Assembly (NCBI GenBank): GCA_946800325.1
Contig: OX326961.1
Coordinates: 4,442,655 to 4,506,654 of the forward strand
Reading direction: 5' to 3'
From: Luzula sylvatica
Taxonomy: Eukaryota; Streptophyta; Magnoliopsida; Poales; Juncaceae
DNA: 64,000 bases
Shown piece after piece: positions 56,804-64,000 of the stretch. The notes beneath the pieces are model-generated. The model saw nothing but the letters and a program-made list of their open reading frames with translations, ran no database searches and was not told where the DNA came from. The position numbers and the translations under genes are program-made. Position 1 is the stretch's first letter; the number at the start of each line of letters is the position of its first letter.

Positions 56804-57712
56804 GCCACGACTTCGAGGGTACGTCCCATACCGCACGTCTCCCACCGTTTCGACACGCCTCGGGTTGTCTTCGTGCGTTCCATGCCCGCATGATTCAACA
56901 GCCCGTTACTCGATTACTTCTCCGGTTTGATCACAACGAAGAGCCACATGTGTCGCTCCTCTACCCGTATCCACCGTGAGTCGTAGCACCTCGGTCGCGG
57001 ATGCACCTGCCTAGACGATGCACCGGCGAACTTGCATGATTGCGTTTCGATTCTCTAGACGGAGAAAATTCTTTTCTCCTTCTCTCTCAATCTCTTCGCA
57101 CTCTTTCATCAAGTGATTAGAGTCTCTTAATTTCTGGATTAATTCTAAATTAACTCCATTAATTTTCTGGTTGATCTAATCTAATTATTCAACTGGTTGG
57201 ACTGATGAGAGAGAGAGAAACATCCTATATATACTCCATAGGATAAGGATGGGCCAAAATGTATGTATATCTTCTATACACCTTTTCAAACAGAAAACTG
57301 CATACACCCTTTCAGTAATCTGTCAGAACGAAAATATTAAATCGTTCCAACCGACTTTGAACATTTACGAAAGTTGTAGATAATCTAATTATCTTTCCAA
57401 CCCAATTTGGCCCAGCCCAATTGGAGTCCGGACCCGAAAGTTACGGCCGTTTTACTGACTGTATGTCAAACTGTCGCACCCTTTCGGTATTTCATTAGAA
57501 CGATACTGATACTTCGCTCAAATGAAATATATTACAACATGAAAGTTCTAGATAATCTCATTAGCTAACTAACCCAATTTGAACCATTCAAATCGGAGTT
57601 TCCTACTGAAAGTTATACCAGTTTTACTAATCTGTTTCGTATGCCCACGAACGCGTACGTTCGTTTGTCCTACGTACCATTTTAGAGATGATCCAAAACT
57701 GTATTTTCTTCA
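56804..57712 (-). repeat. 5' LTR of element B, internally deleted
   Basis: About 909 bp. It starts inside the LTR (GCCACGACTTCGAGGGTAC), then skips about 110 bases to GTCCCATACC. The deletion edges share GTAC, pointing to a microhomology-mediated or template-switch deletion. The rest is nearly identical to 50290-51181. Confidence 0.85.
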
Positions 57713-57717
57713 TTTTA

Positions 57718-58262
57718 ATGTGCTAAATCATATACTCGTCATCAAAATTCTTGGAGGAGAGTACTAGGAATGTACATCACTACTCTATTTTATTAAATAA
57801 TTGAAGTGCAAGCATTACATTCTCCCACATTATTCATTTGATGCGGCCAAAAAATGTATGTGTATTTATGATACAATTGTCGTTGGTTGTTCTTAGGCAC
57901 AAAAAAATAATTTATAGAATTATTTTTAAAAAGTATAGTTTATTACATAAGGGTATCGTCCACAAGGAATATATGCGTTCTTAAATTTTCTAAAATTCAA
58001 ACTTCCAAATAATGATGTCAAATTCACAAGATATGTTTATAATATTATATTTGATCTCTACTAAAAATTTGGTGCAATTTGGACTTATATATATAAAGTA
58101 ATTCTTCATATTCCGCTGGCCCGGTTTTATTCCTTCCGTTGATCTTGTTCCAGACAATGGAAATTGTGTCACTTTCGATATGACAGTTCTATTTCTTCAA
58201 AACATCGTTTTGTATAGCTTCATTGAAAGAAGAGGTGCATAGTTTGCTCCCCTCGTGCGTAT
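57718..58262. other. Intergenic DNA, no gene
   Basis: AT-rich. A short stretch near 57840-57900 and 58105-58160 is less AT-rich but encodes nothing I recognise. Confidence 0.5.
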
Positions 58263-58883
58263 TGTTTAATCTAGACCTAGAGGGGGTGAATCTAATTTTC
58301 ATGATAAAGGTATACAATTTATATTTATGCGGTAGCGTAATTAAATTTAAATAATAGAGAGAGGATTCCGAAACAAATAACACACAATATTTATTTACGG
58401 ATCAGTTCGGTAGGGTGTTGCTATGTGTTTTTTAACTCATCGTTTAGTTGCTCAATTGACCGGTTCGATTGTTTACAAGTACCTATGTCTCCAAGGATGC
58501 CTTGCGGATTTTCGATTTTTATTGAATTTCCATATCAACGATTAAAAGGTATGCCTAGATCAATTTATACGTTTTTATTGATCTATGGCAGGCTTCTACA
58601 ATCTAACTCTACGTAATCGGTCACGCGAGTTGGGAATCGGTTGTAGTGGAGATTGGAAAGATCTATCTTAGATCAAGGTTAGGTTTGGAGGAATTAAGCT
58701 CGAGTGTTTTTGGCCTGAGTTTCCCTCTTTTATTTAGATTGAAAAATTATGGACAAGTTAGAGAGAGAAACAAATGAGTGATTCTATTTATAGAACACAT
58801 AGTCCCCTCCTAATACTCAGCTTATCTGTATGTTCCGTCTAGACGGAATAGAGCTTCCATTCGGAAGGAGCATAAGTCAAAAC

Positions 58884-59397
58884 TAGGGATGTTCAAACGG
58901 TTCGGTTTATTCGGATACCGAACCGAACCGGTCGAATTCGGTTTAATTGGTTTGGTTTTTCGGTGTATTTGGTTCGGTTCAGTAACAAAAATGGTATTGT
59001 TTGATTTATTTGGTTCTGTTCGGTTTTGAAATTTGGAAAACCGATTAAACCGAACCGACCGAATAACATTCCATTTTTATATTTCTTTAATATGTTAATA
59101 TTTAAATATAACAAAAATCATACTACAATCTTATATATTAACATAATTATATTTTATAATATTAATTCATATCTTTTTGATAATTAAAATTTAAAAAAAT
59201 TTAGTAATTTTTTTATTTTAAAATTATAATGCCTCTTATTCGGTTCAAGCAAATATGAGTTCGGTTTATTCGGTTCGGTTTTTAATCGGTTCAAGTGTTA
59301 AACGGTTCGGTTCGGTTTGAATTTTATTAGGTTCGGTTTAAATCGGTTTGACTTATTCGGCTACGTTTGAACCGAACTGACCGAATGAACACCCCTA
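58884..59397. mobile_element. hAT MITE with CGGTTCGGTT motifs, copy 2
   Basis: The ends are TAGGGATGTTCA and TGAACACCCCTA, with a perfect 8-bp duplication GTCAAAAC (58876-58883 and 59398-59405). Subterminal CGGTTCGGTT/AACCGAACCG arrays. The same family as 19058-19544. Confidence 0.92.
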
Positions 59398-59568
59398 GTC
59401 AAAACTAGTTGTTAAAGCGTAATCATTAGAAATATGACGCTTCCGTTCAGACGCATGAATGTTCCATCCAAACGGAAGACTTCACTGTGATTGCTTCCGT
59501 TCAGGCACATGAATGTTCCGTCTGAACGAAAGACTCGATGTGAACGAAAGACCCGCTTCTATGTACAT

Positions 59569-59572
<4 letters not shown>

Positions 59573-59627
<55 letters not shown>
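59573..59627. repeat. (TA)n microsatellite
   Basis: An uninterrupted TA run of about 55 bases. Confidence 0.95.
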
Positions 59628-59630
<3 letters not shown>

Positions 59631-59759
59631 AAAGCAATAAATATATTATAAATGATGTGAACGAAAGACTCGATGTGAACTATTAAACTCAATATTCATC
59701 AAATAAATATATTTGAAAGCAAGAAAAATGATGAAATTGCTCACCGGGCAGATAAAATT

Positions 59760-60638
59760 TCTTACCTATACGTGCTTATATTGGTTTGCATAATACACGA
59801 GTTCCGTTCCAACGGAACCACCTATCCGTTGTAACGGACATGCCATAAACGTTGTAACGGTACTCACAAGCAAAACAAGCGAATTCACAGTGAGTTGTCC
59901 GGTACAACGGACCCAGCGTGTCCGTTATGCTTCATTAACACTGGACTTCCGTTGCAATGGAACAACTCTCCGTTATAACGGAGTACACGACTTTCTAATA
60001 TATTGTAACGGACTATACAGAAAATGCACAATTTGGCAAGAATCTATGTGTTCCATAAATAAAACTATTCCCTTGTTTTCTCTCTTCAACTCAACCATTA
60101 TTCTTACACAATCTAAAGGAGAGAAAACCTAGCATTCATCTTGAGCACAAACCTTCTAAACAATCTTTGGGATTATTTGATCCCCATTCAAATCCATCTA
60201 CGTATGATTCCCGACTTGCGTGACCGGTCACGTTTAGTTCGTAGTAGAAATTGTAATATATAGGCTAGTACAAGAATTGTAAAGCCCGTTATAGATCAAT
60301 AGAAAACGTGTAAATCGATCTACGATCTAGCCAAAACCTTGTAAGAGTTGATACGGGAATTCAAACGAAACCCGAAAAGGCGTAAGGCATCCCCGAAGAC
60401 GTAGGTACTTGTATTCAATCGAATCAGTCGATCGAGCAAGTAGTCGGTGAGTTAAAACTACATAACAACCACCCACCGAACTCCGTAAACACATATCTTA
60501 TGTTATTTGTTTTCGGTATAGTTTTCTTTATCTCAATTATTTATGCTTCGGAATAAAATTAGAATTGCATATCATTATTGCGAAAATCAGATCAAAGGAT
60601 TACCTATTCACCCCTCTGTAGGCCAAGATTAAACAACA
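59760..60638 (+). repeat. Diverged LTR related to element C, plus strand
   Basis: The right part aligns with C's LTR: 'CACGTGACC'-like 'GTGACCGGTCACG', 'TGTAAATCGATCTA', 'CCCGAAGACGTAGGTACT', 'GTGAGTTAAA.CTAC', 'CAACCACCCACCGAACT', ending 'CCAAGATTAAACAACA' at 60638. A palindrome array of the CCGTTGTAACGG type (59802-60010) lies upstream of a TATA-like CATAAATA (60053-60060), the same layout as in C. No primer site or polypurine tract borders it. The start is approximate. Confidence 0.65.
59802..60010. repeat. CCGTTGTAACGG-type palindrome array
   Basis: About ten copies in 210 bases: GTTCCGTTCCAACGGAAC, TCCGTTGTAACGGAC, AACGTTGTAACGGT, TCCGGTACAACGGAC, TTCCGTTGCAATGGAA and TCCGTTATAACGGAG. 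It sits in the U3 of the diverged LTR. Confidence 0.85.
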
Positions 60639-60789
60639 GTTGCCTTCTAAGAATGCTTAAAGTATAGTGTAAAATAATAAACACATAACTGTCTACAAAT
60701 AAATTATGATTATAAAAAATTAATGACTAATCAATGATCTAAATTTTTTATTTAGGCAATCGTTAAAATTTGTCCCATTCTTCTTATTT

Positions 60790-62460
60790 AAAGTTGGTGA
60801 AATCACCATGTGTTGACACGTGTCATTGGTTGATAAATATGATTACAGTTTCAGTTAAAATGTAAGTGGTTATTAGTCCAGTTGGCAAAGTCCAAGCTTC
60901 TCATGGTGCTAATCCGGTTTCGAATTCGGACAATCACATTTCTTCCCTTGAAATAAGATTTGGATTTGAGTTCCTGGACAAAGATTTCACTCCACCAAAA
61001 TTTGTGATTTGATGACTAAAAAACGCATTTAATGAATCTAGAAATAAAATAGAGTAATGATAATAAACATATTTGTTCTTTTTATCTTTAAGGTTGACGA
61101 AATCACCATGTCTTGACATGTGTCCTTGGATGATAAATATGTTTAGAGTTTCAATTAAAATGTAAGTGACTGTTAGTATAATTGGCAAAGTTCATGCTTC
61201 TCGTGGTGCTAATCCGGGTTCAAATTTGGTGAATCACATTTTTTCCTTGGAATGAGTTTTGGATTTGGATTTTTGAACGAAGGTTTGACAAATCACTAAA
61301 TTTTCAAAAATTTCTGATGTGACGACTAAAAGAATCGTATTTCATGTATTTAAAGTTGGTCAAATCACCATGTGGGGACACGTGTCCTTGGTTGATAAAT
61401 AAGTTTATAATTTCAGTTAAAACATAAGTGGTTGTTAGTCCAGTTGGCAAATTCCAAGCTTCTCATGGGGCAAATCCGGTTTCGAATTCGGACAATCACA
61501 TTTATTTCGTTCAAATAAGATTTGGATTTGAGTTCCTGGACAAATATTTCACTCAACAATTTTTTTTTATTTGATGACTAAAAAAACGTATTTAACGAAT
61601 CAAGAAATAAAATAGAATAATGATAATAAACATATTTATTCTTTTTATATTTAAGGTTGGTGAAATTACCATGTCTTGACCTGTGTCCTTGGATGATAAA
61701 TATGTTTAAAGTTTCAGTTAAAATGTAAGTGATTATTAGTTTAATTGGCAAAGTTCATGATTCTCATGGTGCTAATCCGGGTTCAAATTCGGAGAATCAC
61801 ATTTTTTTCCTTGGAATGGATTTTGGATTTTGATTTTTGAACAAAGGTTTGACTAATCTCAAATATTTCAAAAATTTCTGATGTGTCGGCTAAAAAAATC
61901 GTATTTAATGTATTTAAAGTTGGTGAACTCACCCTGTGTTGATACGTGGCCTTCGTTGATAAAAATGTTTACAATTTCAGTTAAAACTTCAGTGGATGTT
62001 TGTCCAGTTGGCAAAGTTCAAACTTCTCATGGTGTTCCTGGACAAAGATTTCACTCCACAAAAATTTCTGATTTGATGTCTAAAAAAAACGTATTTAATG
62101 AATCAAGAAATTAAATATAGTAATGATAATAAACATATTTATTCTTTTTTTATATTTAAGGTTGGTTAAATCACCATGTCTTGACATGTGTCCTTGGATG
62201 ATAAATATGTTTAAAGTTTCAGTTAAAATGTAAGTGACAGTTTAGTGTAATTGACAAAGTTCATGCGTCTCATGGTGCTAATCCGGATTCAAATTCGGAG
62301 AATCACATTTTTTTTCCATGGAATGAGTTCTGCATTTTGATTTTTGAAAGAAGGTTTGATAAATCTCAAAAATTTCAAAAATTTCTGATGTGACTAAAAA
62401 GATTGTATTCAATGAATCAACAAACAAAAAATTAAATAGCGTAATGATAATAAACACATT
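60790..62460 (+). repeat. Tandem array of six units with tRNA-like box A/box B, dimeric order
   Basis: Units begin with AAAGTTGGTGAAATCACCATG-like words at about 60790, 61091, 61352, 61653, 61915 and 62158. Types alternate: first type with GTG(T)TGACACGTGTC, second type with GTCTTGACATGTGTC. The dimer period is about 562 bases. Each unit has TTAGTCCAGTTGG or TTAGTATAATTGG (box A-like) and, about 30 bases on, GGTTTCGAATTC or GGTTCAAATTC (box B-like); in unit 1 these are 60874-60885 and 60916-60928. Unit 5 has lost its box B region. The spacing is that of a tRNA-derived Pol III promoter, so the units may stem from a SINE. No poly(A) ends or target duplications are seen between units. Confidence 0.7.
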
Positions 62461-63069
62461 TAATGAACTTTATAATTATAAATTATAAATACATCTAATG
62501 CAAGTCTAAAAAAGAAAACATACATTTATTTATTTTTAAAATATTAATTACAGGTTTAAAAATTACATTTAAACTATGTTACGTGGATACTTTAATAATG
62601 CAGAAGCATCTCGAGAATGCGGGTATACGATACAAATACATTTGCGATGCTGTTCGGATACGTATCAGATATGCCACGCGGAGTACTCTGATTATTTTCA
62701 GATTTATTTTTGACATAATCAACTTGGATACTTCCAGGATACGGCTAAGGTACTATGTTTAGGATATTCCGACCAATATCTTCGGACCTATTATTGTTTT
62801 TATATAATTCTTTTTTAGATACTTCTAAATTAATCTCATGATACATATAAAATAGGTCTATGATATTATTATGATATTTGTATTGTTTGATTGATTTTAT
62901 TTATTTTCGACATATTTAATTTAAAAATATTTTTAATTATATTTATATAATATAAATATATTAAAATAATAACTCTATAGCTGTATCCATATTCTGGAAT
63001 TTTTAAAATTGTTATTTCGTCATATCAGTATCGTATCGGATGCAATACGTATCCGTTCAATATATCATT
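62461..63069. other. AT-rich DNA, no gene
   Basis: Includes a GATAC/GTATCC-rich stretch (62580-62780) with words such as GGATACTTCCAGGATACGG, similar in composition to hAT subterminal arrays but without recognisable ends. Confidence 0.45.
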
Positions 63070-64000
63070 TACGATTTAACCAACTACGATTGAAGGAGAG
63101 GTAAATGGAAGTCACTATTTTATATCATGACCACACAGCCATGATTATGACCCATTTGAAAAACAAATTCGAATTAAAATGCGATCCACTAAATACAAAC
63201 TTTTGTCAAATAGATTCCTTCTGTTTTATTTTCTATAACGAAAAATGTTTTATTTGGCACAAATATTATTTTACGTTAATAAATTCAATTTCCATAGTAT
63301 TTTTTGATTAAAAATACTAAAAAACAAGTAAGGCATTATGGTTATGTCATATTTTAACAAATTTCTTATTTCTTCTCTTAGGAAATATGTTTCCTAATTT
63401 ATTGACAATATTAATTTTATTTCAATATTTACCAATTTAAATTAATATTTAGACAAAAACCTATTTTTAATGTCTTGAATAAAACTATATATTTGCAAGA
63501 AACAAGGTACATGTTTTTTTTGACAAATATATATATTTGAATAAAAAAAATGTACAAAAAGGAAAAAAAAATCAAATCAAAACTATCTCCTTTTAGACCA
63601 AAATATATATTTATTATTTTGGATAAACTATATATTTGGACAAGAAACAATTACAAGTTTCCTTTTTTTAAAAGTATATTCGAATAATGTATAACAAAAG
63701 AAAATCCACCTAATTTTTTTTTGAAAGCGTATATATGTTAAAATAAAATTATGTATAAAAGAAAAATAAGCAAAAAAAATCTAACTAGAAAATATCTTTT
63801 TTTACACAAGTATATATATTTGATATTTAGACAAAAACGATAGATGCTTCTCTTTGTTTTCGAAAAAATAATCGATATATTAAAATAAAGAAATATATCA
63901 CAGAAAAATTATTATCATTTGAAATTCTCAAAATCAGTATCAATATGATTTTTTCAAAGAAAAATCTATAGTGAATGTTAAAATTTTTAATTTTAATGTA
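63070..64000. repeat. Dispersed repeat, copy 2 (without hAT insertion)
   Basis: 63079-63215 and 63795-64000 match 10723-10860 and 11001-11177/11769-11800. At the site of the hAT element, this copy reads 'AATCTATAGTGAATG', the unoccupied sequence. The middle (63216-63794) differs from copy 1 and is AT-rich. It runs off the window end. Confidence 0.8.

Larger units (their letters stand above)
50087..57712 (-). mobile_element. Copia LTR retrotransposon B (relative of A), rearranged
   Basis: Target duplication TTTTA (50082-50086 and 57713-57717). The interior from about 51420 to 56520 is nearly identical to that of A (26110-31200), including the same stops. Its LTRs differ from A's considerably (1095 versus 1000 bp, different sequence in the first part). 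The 5' end on minus is rearranged: the primer site and most of the leader are missing, a GC-rich piece (56640-56745) and a misplaced LTR fragment (56744-56803) precede the shortened LTR. It cannot be autonomous. Confidence 0.9.
58263..59700 (-). repeat. Diverged LTR related to element C, interrupted by a hAT MITE
   Basis: On the minus strand it ends in CCCCCTCTAGGTCTAGATTAAACA (TGTTTAATC on plus at 58263), analogous to the LTR end of C (CCCCCTCTAGGTTAGAATTAACCAACA, shown in parts). It shares the block around 'ACCGAAC...GTAAA' and a poly(A)-type region. A minus TATA box (TATAAATAG, about 58789-58797) lies downstream of palindromes such as TTCCGTCTAGACGGAA (58834-58850) and degenerate ones at 59440-59540. 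The hAT MITE 58884-59397 splits it. The distal end was not determined, so 59700 is approximate. Confidence 0.55.

Noticed and set aside
60790..62460. A cluster of true tRNA genes
   Set aside because: Box A/B-like motifs are present, but I could not fold an acceptor stem or find an anticodon arm consistent with a functional tRNA.
62580..62780. GGATAC-rich stretch as a further hAT element
   Set aside because: Motif composition is similar, but no terminal repeats or 8-bp duplication were found.

Overview
The window is nuclear DNA of a flowering plant, very probably a eudicot. It is AT-rich and intron-containing, with one typical single-intron plant BAHD acyltransferase gene surrounded by plant transposon families: Ty1/copia LTR elements primed by initiator tRNA-Met, an L1-type LINE, a CACTA element, hAT and Mutator-like MITEs, and Helitron-like ends. 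I cannot name the species. Only one intact host gene is visible, at 21693-23484 (+), a 431-residue HCT-like acyltransferase with a TATA box and a poly(A) signal. One host gene fragment, two exons of an ESCRT-III VPS2-type gene, lies at 5352-5640 (-).

Left part (1-21 kb): AT-rich intergenic DNA with microsatellites, degenerate local repeats, an LTR tail (3.4-3.56 kb), Helitron-like 3' ends (3.7, 7.58, 18.6 and 21.0 kb), the VPS2 fragment, a 3' LTR at 6244-6876, a long foldback element at 8762-9938, hAT-type elements at 11178, 13892, 16354 and 19058, and a small MITE at 17867-18129 with a 9-bp target duplication.

Centre (24-50 kb): a three-level transposon nest whose boundaries are supported by target-site duplications (TSDs). 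An L1-like LINE (24011-49963, minus strand, 12-bp TSD, about 6.7 kb once its insertions are subtracted) was hit twice. A copia element, 'A' (24876-33024, minus strand, 1000-bp LTRs, TSD TGATT), sits in the 3' part of ORF2. A CACTA element (34279-45383, TSD TTA) sits just upstream of the reverse-transcriptase core. The CACTA element in turn carries a non-autonomous LTR element, 'C' (36451-44661, plus strand, two 1407-bp LTRs, TSD GCCGC), which encodes a copia-type Gag and a second 496-residue protein but no pol.

Right part (50-64 kb): a relative of A, element 'B' (50087-57712, TSD TTTTA), with the same broken pol but a rearranged 5' end; two diverged LTRs related to those of C in opposite orientation, one containing a hAT MITE; a tandem array of six units carrying tRNA-like box A and box B motifs (60.79-62.46 kb); and a second copy of a segment also found at 10.7-11.8 kb.

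The most unusual signal is a set of dense arrays of short palindromes built from the half-site CCGTT/AACGG (or GCGTT/AACGC). They occupy the position just upstream of the TATA box in the C-type LTRs, the non-coding interior of C, and the leader of element A. Their central bases differ between families but are uniform within each, which suggests co-evolution with a sequence-specific DNA-binding factor.
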